Shown: positions 25,711 through 32,763 of the stretch, in pieces
Numbering within the stretch: position 1 is the stretch's first letter
Layout of the letters: the number at the start of each line of letters is the position of its first letter
DNA from: JBGSBR01 sp041730495
GTDB taxonomy: Bacteria; Patescibacteriota; Microgenomatia; UBA1406; GWC2-37-13
Assembly (NCBI GenBank): GCA_041730495.1
Contig: JBGSBR010000005.1
Coordinates: 1 to 64,000, forward strand
DNA length: 64,000 nt
Direction of reading: 5' to 3'
Translations under genes and position numbers: made by a program
Notes under the pieces: model-generated
What the model was told of the DNA's origin: nothing
Seen by the model: the letters and a program-made list of their open reading frames with translations, nothing else
Databases searched by the model: none

Positions 25711-27123
25711 TTATTGTTTTGCAGCTATTTCTAATCGCGCCAGACACTCATCTTTGCCAAGTAGCTCCATCGAATCATTGAGTGGAGGTGTGATTTTGTT
25801 ACCACTGATCGCGACTCTGAGAGTCATGAAAAACTGACTATTTGAGACACCGAGCTCTCCTGCAAGTGAGACCATAGCATCTCCGATCACTTCTGCTTGC
25901 CAAGACTCAACTGTGGCAAGTTTGGTATGAACTTTCATCAATAATTCTTTAGATTCGGTAAGGTCTTTTTCATAGGTAGTAGGTCGAGTAAACAAAAACT
26001 GTGCAATAGCCAGATAATCAGGTAGCGTTTTCATGCGCTCTCGCACGAGAGGAATTGATTTTTCGACGATTGCCTCGTCCAACTGCACATCTTTATTGAA
26101 ATCTAAAATATGTTGTTTCAATGTTTCAGGTTGCATGGCCATGATGTACTGACCATTCATCCACTCAAGTTTCTTCAGATCAAACACAGGTCCAAGCGGT
26201 TTGAGGTCTTTAAACTCAAATAGCTTGATAAACTCTTCAAACGCAAAAATATCTTTTTCTTCAGGATGGGTCCAGCCCATCAGTGCCAGATAATTGAGAA
26301 TTGCTTCAGGTAGAAAACCATGCTCTTTGTACCAAGTGACACTCGTATGACCTTGTCTCTTTGAAAGCTTGGATTTATCAGGATTACGTATGAGTGGAGT
26401 ATGGAAAAATTCAGGAGCTGTCCAACCAAAATACTGATATAACAAAATATGCTTAGGAGCTGATGACAACCACTCTTCACCACGAAGGACATGAGTTACT
26501 TCCATCGTATGATCATCGACGACGACTGCAAGATGATAGGTAGGGAATCCATCTGTTTTCACGATCACTTGATCATCGACTACACTTGAATCGAAGATCA
26601 CGTCTCCTCGGATGCCATCGGGGACAACTATTTTTTCATTATCAGGTATCTTCATGCGAATCACAGCAGTTTCTCCAGCTTGAATGCGAGCTTTGGCGTC
26701 AGCTAAAGAGATGTTACGACAATGTCGATCATACATCGGGATCTTTTTTTCAGCCTGCATTTTATTGCGTACCTCTTCGAGTCGTTCTTTTGAGCAAAAA
26801 CAATAATAAGCGTGTTCTTTTTCGAGTAAATCTTCTGCATGTTTTTGATAGATCTCAAGTCTCTCAGATTGTCTGTATGGTGCATGAGGACCAGCTTTAC
26901 GAGGACTTTCATCTTCTGAGAGGCCAAACCAATCTAACGCACTGAAAATAGCGTCTTCTGCTCCTTCGACAAATCTTCCTCGATCTGTGTCTTCGATACG
27001 AACTAAGAACTGACCGTCGTATTTATGAGCAAAAGCGTAATCAAATAATGCTTGATACACAGTACCAATATGAGGAAATCCTGTAGGAGATGGAGCAATG
27101 CGTGTACGTACCATGTGAGACAT
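25711..27123 (-). CDS. gltX: Glutamate--tRNA ligase
   Basis: The 470-residue class I synthetase has 'RIAPSPTGFPHIGTVYQALF' at the N-terminus (HIGH-type motif) and the KMSKS-type loop 'SKLSKRQGH' near 245-253. The helical anticodon-binding region fills the C-terminal third. It charges tRNA-Glu, and if the organism lacks GlnRS it may also misacylate tRNA-Gln for the amidotransferase route; GatCAB is not in the window. It is the last gene of the trmD operon. Its ATG overlaps the stop of the GldG-like gene by one base (TAATG). Confidence 0.96.
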   Translation of the reverse strand: MSHMVRTRIAPSPTGFPHIGTVYQALFDYAFAHKYDGQFLVRIEDTDRGRFVEGAEDAIFSALDWFGLSEDESPRKAGPHAPYRQSERLEIYQKHAEDLLEKEHAYYCFCSKERLEEVRNKMQAEKKIPMYDRHCRNISLADAKARIQAGETAVIRMKIPDNEKIVVPDGIRGDVIFDSSVVDDQVIVKTDGFPTYHLAVVVDDHTMEVTHVLRGEEWLSSAPKHILLYQYFGWTAPEFFHTPLIRNPDKSKLSKRQGHTSVTWYKEHGFLPEAILNYLALMGWTHPEEKDIFAFEEFIKLFEFKDLKPLGPVFDLKKLEWMNGQYIMAMQPETLKQHILDFNKDVQLDEAIVEKSIPLVRERMKTLPDYLAIAQFLFTRPTTYEKDLTESKELLMKVHTKLATVESWQAEVIGDAMVSLAGELGVSNSQFFMTLRVAISGNKITPPLNDSMELLGKDECLARLEIAAKQ

Positions 27124-28685
27124 TATATAACAGTTTTGTTCCGACGTAAAAGCCGATATGCTCCATACAAGGCAAATATGCCTGGTAACAAAAGAATTGT
27201 TGTGTATTTATATATGTCTTGCATGTTTTTCGGCACCTCGGGTAATGGATAGATATTGACAGCTCGTTGATTGATACCACTCAATGCTCCACCTGACGCG
27301 TAAGCATTCACCACATTCATTATGAAATCTAGATTACTAGATTCTTGAGATAAAGATTGATCATATACAAATCGTGAAGACGGGATAACCATAATTGTGC
27401 TACCATTTTCAGCTTTGGATTCAGCGGCGAGTATGACCTGTTTAAACTCTTCGGTGGCTGGTGGTGTGACTGATGCTGGTTGCAACGAAAAAGTATCTTT
27501 TTGCTCCCATGATTGCGCTGTTGATTTGACTAATGCTGTTGCAGTAACATTTTGTTTCGCAGTATCGACAGTAAGTGATGATGTCCATGGATACGTCAAC
27601 ACTGATGCATTAGAAAAGTATGAAGTGTCAGGATTAAATACATTTGTCTTCACCCAAAGCGGATACTGTACATATAATGGACCTGCTTGTCCACCTGCAT
27701 TAACGACCTCAGATGCTGTCGAAAGAACCAAGTTTTGTTGTAACGTAATACCATAATCTTTGAAAAGATTAAATAGATTATGTGATGCTGGTGCTGAATC
27801 AAGTGATTCAAGGACATTTACACCTTGTGCGAAAAAGATACCTTTACCACCACTTTTCAGATATTCTTTGATTCGCTGTATATCTTGATCAGAGTAATTT
27901 TGAGTATCAAAAGCAACGATAGCATCAGTAAGCGGATCAAGTTTTATTGGTAAGGTGGCTTCAGGATTTGTTTCTTCTAAAAAGCCAGTATCAGCAACAG
28001 TAGCCTCAGGTGAAGCAAATCGTACATCAAACTGTTGTGATAATGCTGAAGTAAATGTCGGAAGTAGTGAAGCTTGTTGACCTAATGTTTGATCCATACC
28101 GACAATACTGACAACTGGCAGCTCGGTACGAGATAGTTTATAGAGCGTAGATGTCAGATTGTATTCAAGACTTTCTACATTGGTGACTTGAGGGATCAGC
28201 TCTTTTTTACCATCATACTCAACTACGATACCAAAATATCCAGCAGTGACGGCATAGTTATCTTGTGAAAGCTGTGAAAACTGCAACTCTGGCAGTCCAG
28301 CTTCTTGGGCAGCTGTCTTAGCTGTGGTATCAGCTTTAGGATCAAGTAGTTGAGTACTCACATTACCAGAAGCTCGATCATACTCTTCTAGTAAATCTTT
28401 GACATCACGCTTAAGTGGTTGAAACCGCTGTGGGACATCGTTTGACGCATAAAATGTAAGTGTGGTTTGTTGGGGTAAATCTTTTAGTACTTTCTTGCTC
28501 GCATCAGATAATGTGTATGCTTTCCCTCGAGACAGATCGAGTCGAGCAGAAACAACCGATAATAACATGTTTGTAATCAAAAAGAATGCCACGGAAAGCG
28601 CTATAATCGCAGGAAGTTTGAACCGAGATAAACCGAGTGCACGCTCGATATTGATATGTTTTAGTTTGGCCAAGGTATTTTTCAT
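27123..28685 (-). CDS. GldG-like ABC transporter auxiliary protein
   Basis: In the 520 residues a transmembrane helix (about 25-45) is followed by 'SRGKAYTLSDASKKVLKDLPQQTTLTFYAS', typical of GldG/ABC_transp_aux. A large extracytoplasmic domain comes next, with a second helix near the C-terminus (about 492-510). It partners with the permease and ATPase encoded directly upstream (1-base gap). In gliding bacteria GldA-F-G are linked to motility, but the same trio occurs widely in non-gliders, where the substrate is unknown. There is no evidence for gliding here. Confidence 0.88.
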   Translation of the reverse strand: MKNTLAKLKHINIERALGLSRFKLPAIIALSVAFFLITNMLLSVVSARLDLSRGKAYTLSDASKKVLKDLPQQTTLTFYASNDVPQRFQPLKRDVKDLLEEYDRASGNVSTQLLDPKADTTAKTAAQEAGLPELQFSQLSQDNYAVTAGYFGIVVEYDGKKELIPQVTNVESLEYNLTSTLYKLSRTELPVVSIVGMDQTLGQQASLLPTFTSALSQQFDVRFASPEATVADTGFLEETNPEATLPIKLDPLTDAIVAFDTQNYSDQDIQRIKEYLKSGGKGIFFAQGVNVLESLDSAPASHNLFNLFKDYGITLQQNLVLSTASEVVNAGGQAGPLYVQYPLWVKTNVFNPDTSYFSNASVLTYPWTSSLTVDTAKQNVTATALVKSTAQSWEQKDTFSLQPASVTPPATEEFKQVILAAESKAENGSTIMVIPSSRFVYDQSLSQESSNLDFIMNVVNAYASGGALSGINQRAVNIYPLPEVPKNMQDIYKYTTILLLPGIFALYGAYRLLRRNKTVI

Positions 28686-28686
28686 C

Positions 28687-29403
28687 TTATTTTCTTCTCT
28701 CTAAATCAATAATTGTCAAGAAAAGACAGACAGCTGTGAAGCTGATAAAGTAATACACAGACCGCAGATCAAGCAGACCTTTGATGAAACTTTCAAGTTG
28801 AGTAATCGGACTCAAATAACTTAAGACTTGCTGAATCATCAAGGGTAAAAATCCAGCTACGAAATCAGTCGATAATACAATCAAAAAGAACAACACTAGA
28901 ATTGAACTTAGTAATGCAACGACTTGATTACTCGTTTTTACAGAGAACAACATACTCAGTGCTATAGCAAGTGAAGCTAACATTAGCTCACCCAAATACC
29001 CGATAAATACCTCAATTAATGAGATACGCGCACCAACCTGGCCAGACAAGATATATAGAGACACCGGTAAGACGAATGTCAAAGCTAAACCAAGAGCAAA
29101 TAATGTGAGATATGCTAAAAACTTAGCCAGCACAATTTGTGTTTCAGAGATCGGTAATGATAACAGTACTTCGAGAGTATTCGTGCGTTTTTCTTCGGCA
29201 AAAGAACGCATCGCAAGTGCTGGCACGACTATCATAGTAAGCCATGGTAAGATATCGAAAAACGCTTTCATCGAAGCAGATCCCACAACAAACACATCCT
29301 TTACAAATAAGAAGTTGGCAAAGACTCCAAACAATCCAAGGATAATATAACCAATAGGATTATTGAGATAAAACTGTAATTCTTTTTTATAAAGTGCAAA
29401 CAT
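28687..29403 (-). CDS. ABC-2 type permease (GldF-like)
   Basis: The 238 residues have about six hydrophobic helices. 'YKKELQFYLNNPIGYIILGLF' at the start and 'SFAEEKRTNTLEVLLSLPIS' in the first cytoplasmic loop are hallmarks of ABC-2/GldF permeases. It lies 1 base from both the ATPase gene before it and the GldG-like gene after it, so the three form one translationally linked exporter. Confidence 0.92.
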   Translation of the reverse strand: MFALYKKELQFYLNNPIGYIILGLFGVFANFLFVKDVFVVGSASMKAFFDILPWLTMIVVPALAMRSFAEEKRTNTLEVLLSLPISETQIVLAKFLAYLTLFALGLALTFVLPVSLYILSGQVGARISLIEVFIGYLGELMLASLAIALSMLFSVKTSNQVVALLSSILVLFFLIVLSTDFVAGFLPLMIQQVLSYLSPITQLESFIKGLLDLRSVYYFISFTAVCLFLTIIDLERRK

Positions 29404-29404
29404 A

Positions 29405-30169
29405 TTATTTCTTGGTGGTTTTCTTAGGTTTTGTAACTGTTTTTTTTGCTGGTTTAGATTTTGTTGGTTTAGCTGGCTTTTCAGTTTGTTTACCTGTGAT
29501 TATATCTTTAAAAAGTTTATCGACTGTTCCTTTGGGTTTAGGTCCATCATAGCGGATCGTGCCATCATGGATTATCACTACACGGCTGGCGATATCTTGG
29601 ACTTCTGACAGGATATGAGTTGAAAAAATTACCAGTTTTTCTTTTGAGATTCGTTTAATCAAATCTTTGATACGATCTTGTTCGATTGGGTCAAGACCTG
29701 AGGTTGGCTCATCTAGGATCAAGATCTCTGGCTCACCAATAAGTGCTGCAGCAAGTCCGACACGTTGTTTGTATCCTCGAGACAGTTGCTCAATTGGTTT
29801 TTGCAAAACGTCTGTTATGGCCACATCTTGTATAAGCTGAGGAAGCACTGATCGATCTACCTTTTTCACATCAGCTATAAACTCAAGATACTCTTGTGGT
29901 TTCATCTCTAGAGGAAGTGGATTATTTTCAGGTAAGTAACCAATTTTCTCTACCACTTGCATTCGCTGTGCGATAGGATCGAGATTATCGACTGTTACTG
30001 TGCCCTCTGTGGGACGAAGTAATCCTAAGATATGTCGCATGGTGGTCGTCTTACCAGCACCATTAACACCGAGGAAGCCGACAATTTCACCTTTTTTAAT
30101 CTGCAAATCTACACCACGCAAAACTTGTTTCGTGGCAAATGATTTAAAAAGAGATTGCAAGATTATCAT
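29405..30169 (-). CDS. ABC transporter ATP-binding protein (GldA-like)
   Basis: The 254-residue nucleotide-binding subunit has Walker A 'GVNGAGKTTT' (35-44), the signature 'QLSRGYKQRVGLA' (about 133-145), Walker B 'ILILDEPTSGLDP' (about 153-165) and the switch His in 'IFSTHILSEV'. It has an unusual C-terminal tail of about 35 residues rich in Lys, Pro and Thr, not part of the fold and perhaps a membrane or nucleic acid contact. It powers the permease pair encoded next. Confidence 0.95.
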   Translation of the reverse strand: MIILQSLFKSFATKQVLRGVDLQIKKGEIVGFLGVNGAGKTTTMRHILGLLRPTEGTVTVDNLDPIAQRMQVVEKIGYLPENNPLPLEMKPQEYLEFIADVKKVDRSVLPQLIQDVAITDVLQKPIEQLSRGYKQRVGLAAALIGEPEILILDEPTSGLDPIEQDRIKDLIKRISKEKLVIFSTHILSEVQDIASRVVIIHDGTIRYDGPKPKGTVDKLFKDIITGKQTEKPAKPTKSKPAKKTVTKPKKTTKK

Positions 30170-30194
30170 ACGTGTAGTTGTACCAATCTAGCAA

Positions 30195-30953
30195 TTATTT
30201 GTCAAGCAAATCAGGCCGTTTTTTGACCGTTTGTTCGTAAGCTTTTTTCAAGCGCCATTTACGAACAGCCTCATGGTCGCCTGACATGAGTATCTCTGGC
30301 ACGTGCTTTTCCTCGAAAACTTCAGGCCTGGTGTAATGTGGATATTCAAGCAATTGCACATGTGTCTCACCTTTTTTCTCAAGTTTCATCAAGATGGGAT
30401 CGTTCCCGACTACATCCATCAGCTCAAGCAACCGTACACGATAAAAGCTTTCTTCAACAGTCGCTTCTTCTTTTTTAAGTACACCAGGAATCAATCTGAT
30501 GACTGAATCTGTGATAGCAGCAGCAACTATTTCTCCGCCAGTAAGGATGAAATCACCAATGGAAACTTCTTCATCAATATAAGAAGTAACACGATCATCA
30601 AATCCTTCATAATGACCAGCAATCACCACTAGATGATCGAGCTTTACATACTTGTTGGCTTTTTCTTGATTGAAACGTGCGCCTTTAGCAGAAGTTAATA
30701 CAGTACGACATTTCTTTAGTTTGTCATTGCATGCGAAATCAATTGCTTCTTTGAGAGGTTCGATCCGCAGTACCATCCCAGCTCCACCACCATATGGTCG
30801 ATCATCGACAGTTCCGTATTTATCGAGCGCATAGAGGCGAAGATCAATGATCTCTATCTCGACAAGCTTTTTCTCTTGTGCCTTTTTGACAATACTTTCT
30901 GCAAAAAAACCTTTCAACATATTGGGAAATAGGGTGATGATTGAGATTTTCAT
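30195..30953 (-). CDS. trmD: tRNA (guanine-37-N1)-methyltransferase TrmD
   Basis: The 252 residues carry the SPOUT trefoil-knot motifs of TrmD: 'IITLFPNMLKGF' at the start, 'DDRPYGGGAGMVLRIEPL', 'VIAGHYEGFDDRV', 'VSIGDFILTGGEI' and 'HYTRPEVF' near the end. It methylates G37 of tRNAs that read CNN codons and prevents frameshifts. In many bacteria trmD sits with rpsP, rimM and rplS; here it instead leads an operon with an ABC exporter and gltX. Confidence 0.97.
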   Translation of the reverse strand: MKISIITLFPNMLKGFFAESIVKKAQEKKLVEIEIIDLRLYALDKYGTVDDRPYGGGAGMVLRIEPLKEAIDFACNDKLKKCRTVLTSAKGARFNQEKANKYVKLDHLVVIAGHYEGFDDRVTSYIDEEVSIGDFILTGGEIVAAAITDSVIRLIPGVLKKEEATVEESFYRVRLLELMDVVGNDPILMKLEKKGETHVQLLEYPHYTRPEVFEEKHVPEILMSGDHEAVRKWRLKKAYEQTVKKRPDLLDK

Positions 30954-31025
30954 ACTCTTATTTTACTATAATTATGTGACAGGATATGAAAATCATACAT
31001 CTTGTGTGTGTTAATCTACTCTTAT

Positions 31026-31262
31026 ATGAAAAAAGTTACTTTGGCTGTACTCAAGTTTTATCAAAAAACCTCCTGGTTTCATCACCAACTATTTCGCACA
31101 CTCTATCTCAGTGACCAGGTCTGTCGTTTTAGTCCTACATGCTCACAATACATGTACGATGCAGTCGAAAAGTATGGAAGTCTAAAAGGAATCTGGCTGG
31201 GGCTCAAACGTATCTCTCGCTGTCACCCATGGAGCCAAGGGGGCTTTGACCCAGTCAAATAA
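31026..31262 (+). CDS. yidD: Membrane protein insertion efficiency factor YidD
   Basis: The 78 residues match the YidD family: 'VTLAVLKFYQKT' amphipathic helix, 'CRFSPTCSQYMYDAVEKYG' with the conserved Cys pair, and 'GIWLGLKRISRCHPWSQGGFDPV' at the end. YidD is a small peripheral membrane protein that aids YidC-dependent insertion. It usually sits beside rnpA/yidC; here it is alone, followed by msrB. I chose the internal ATG at 31026 because the upstream extension is not family-like. Confidence 0.93.
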   Translation: MKKVTLAVLKFYQKTSWFHHQLFRTLYLSDQVCRFSPTCSQYMYDAVEKYGSLKGIWLGLKRISRCHPWSQGGFDPVK

Positions 31263-31282
31263 ACCCGTTATACTAAAGACCT

Positions 31283-31678
31283 ATGTCAAAAATACAAAAA
31301 ACAGAAGAAGAATGGAAAAAAGAACTGTCTCCGGATGCCTATCACATCACTCGTGAAAAAGGCACTGAAGCTCCGTTTACAGGTAAATACTATGATAATC
31401 ACGATACAGGCATGTATCACTGCGTGGCTTGTAATGCGGTGCTTTTCTCGTCAGACACGAAGTTTGATTCAGGATCAGGCTGGCCTAGCTTCTGGGATGC
31501 CGCCAGCAAAGAAAATGTCGAGCTCCATGATGACAACAGTCATGGCATGACCCGAACTGAAGTCATCTGCAAAAATTGCGGTGCACATCTAGGACATTTG
31601 TTTCCTGATGGACCTGCTGATAAAACAGGCCAACGCTATTGCATCAACTCTGCAGCTTTAGATTTCAAGAAACGTTAG
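31283..31678 (+). CDS. msrB: Peptide-methionine (R)-S-oxide reductase MsrB
   Basis: The 131 residues have zinc-binding Cys pairs 'CVAC' (47/50) and 'CKNC' (96/99), the core 'GSGWPSFWD' (64-72) and catalytic Cys120 in 'RYCINSAAL'. It reduces methionine-R-sulfoxide in proteins with thioredoxin-type reductants. TATACT lies 8 bases before the ATG. The complementary MsrA is encoded separately at 61049. The 185 bases after this gene hold no feature I can support. Confidence 0.96.
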   Translation: MSKIQKTEEEWKKELSPDAYHITREKGTEAPFTGKYYDNHDTGMYHCVACNAVLFSSDTKFDSGSGWPSFWDAASKENVELHDDNSHGMTRTEVICKNCGAHLGHLFPDGPADKTGQRYCINSAALDFKKR

Positions 31679-31863
31679 GAAAAACTTGAATGAACAGATG
31701 GATGAGAGTGAGTTCAATGGGCATCAATGATATCCAGTCGTACCGTTAACACATTCATGGTTGAAATGTCTATTACGATAAAAAGAGGAATGCGATTTTT
31801 GCCCTGAACGAACGATTCAGACATGTGTGAATGAAATAACCAGTTTATGATATACTAAATTTT

Positions 31864-32199
31864 ATGTTTAAAGAACTCGGTAACCTCGCACTCAAACGCA
31901 CCACACAACAAGCTGTCGGCTTTTATATCGTCTACCTCATCGGGATTGCGCTCGTCGCTATGGTCATCGCAGGCGGATACGCTGTAGTCACTGGTAGTGA
32001 TAGCTACAACTTAGGAGTCCAGATCGGTTCAATTGTCGCTATCGTCGCTTGTCTCGGTCTTTCATTTCAGATCCTCAAACTCAAGAAACTAACAGGAAAT
32101 ACAAAACTTCTCATGGTCGCTATCGGATCTGCTATCCTCGCCTATCTCGGCGGCGGACTGCTTGGTTTGATCGCTGTGGCATACCTCACTACTCGCTAA
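31864..32199 (+). CDS. Small membrane protein of unknown function
   Basis: The 111 residues form three hydrophobic helices (about 20-42, 54-72, 84-108) with short basic loops such as 'KLKKLTGNTK'. No catalytic motif or known family is evident. TATACT lies 7 bases before the ATG, consistent with a near-leaderless gene. Confidence 0.7.
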   Translation: MFKELGNLALKRTTQQAVGFYIVYLIGIALVAMVIAGGYAVVTGSDSYNLGVQIGSIVAIVACLGLSFQILKLKKLTGNTKLLMVAIGSAILAYLGGGLLGLIAVAYLTTR

Positions 32200-32221
32200 T
32201 CTACGTACTATAGGATTATAT

Positions 32222-32263
32222 TTGGTATAATATCATTGCAATATCAGCTCACCTATAAGGAGG
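32222..32263 (+). promoter_or_regulatory. Extended -10 promoter and Shine-Dalgarno site
   Basis: TGGTATAATAT gives an extended -10 (TATAAT at 32225-32230). TAAGGAGG at 32256-32263 lies 5 bases before the ATG at 32269. The region from TATAGG through the -10 closely matches the promoter of the unrelated small gene at 3624. Confidence 0.65.
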
Positions 32264-32268
32264 TTTTT

Positions 32269-32610
32269 ATGCCTGAATTGCTCACTCGATATCAGGAAGG
32301 GGTACATTTGCTCCGAGTTCAATCCATGACAAAAGCGGTTAAGGAACGAGCTCAACAAATGTTCGGAAAAGCCGTAGGCGGAGAAATCCGTCCGTTCGGC
32401 ATCATCGTTGGCGACATGGCTGATGTGCAAATAGACATCACCCTGACCGACAATGAAGGTGTCTTAGGTGAAGTTGCCAACAAGGTCCAAGCAGAATGTC
32501 TTCAGATTATGCAGAAATACGCATACCCTGGTGAAACTGTAGCCTGTTGGGTCAAACTCACCAAAGGGAAATATGGAGAAGAGTCTGGGCTTTTGCCCAA
32601 ACCTTCCTAA
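32269..32610 (+). CDS. Small soluble protein of unknown function with strong Shine-Dalgarno site
   Basis: The 113 residues start with two helices ('YQEGVHLLRVQSMTKAVKER'), then a likely beta-rich part ('IRPFGIIVGDMADVQIDITL'), then a helix and strand with one Cys. I see no known family. A strong ribosome site, extended -10 and following hairpin mark an independent, probably abundant product. It precedes clpB but has its own promoter and end signal. Confidence 0.75.
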   Translation: MPELLTRYQEGVHLLRVQSMTKAVKERAQQMFGKAVGGEIRPFGIIVGDMADVQIDITLTDNEGVLGEVANKVQAECLQIMQKYAYPGETVACWVKLTKGKYGEESGLLPKPS

Positions 32611-32632
32611 CCGTATTTTCCTCATCCATCAT

Positions 32633-32663
32633 AGCGTGGGGAAGATTTTATCTTCTCCACGCT
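32633..32663 (+). terminator. Hairpin after the small gene at 32269
   Basis: AGCGTGGGGAAGA pairs with TCTTCTCCACGCT (13 bp, one G-T) over a TTTTA loop. The T tract after it is weak, so it may be a terminator or a 3' stabilising hairpin. Confidence 0.6.
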
Positions 32664-32697
32664 GTTCGTACTTCATTATTTTAGATCTTTAAAACAC

Positions 32698-32726
32698 TTG
32701 CATTTATTTTTTGATGGGTTTATAAT
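32698..32726 (+). promoter_or_regulatory. clpB promoter
   Basis: TTGCAT (32698-32703), a 17-base spacer and a perfect TATAAT (32721-32726) form a standard housekeeping-type promoter just before the CIRCE-like operator. Confidence 0.8.
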
Positions 32727-32730
32727 TTCT

Positions 32731-32757
32731 TTAGCACTCTAGTTAATAGTTTGCTAA
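32731..32757 (+). promoter_or_regulatory. CIRCE operator (HrcA site)
   Basis: TTAGCACTC-N9-GTTTGCTAA matches the CIRCE consensus TTAGCACTC-N9-GAGTGCTAA at 16 of 18 arm positions. The left arm is perfect. It starts 4 bases after the -10 box, where bound HrcA would block transcription, and lies 6 bases before the clpB ATG. Confidence 0.82.
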
Positions 32758-32763
32758 ATAACT

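Noticed and set aside
27123..30169. Evidence for gliding motility
   Set aside because: GldA/F/G-like exporters are widespread in non-gliding bacteria, and no other gliding genes are present.
31679..31863. Possible small gene or RNA after msrB
   Set aside because: I see no frame with a start signal, only a weak CTGAA/TTCAG hairpin and the -10 box of the next gene.
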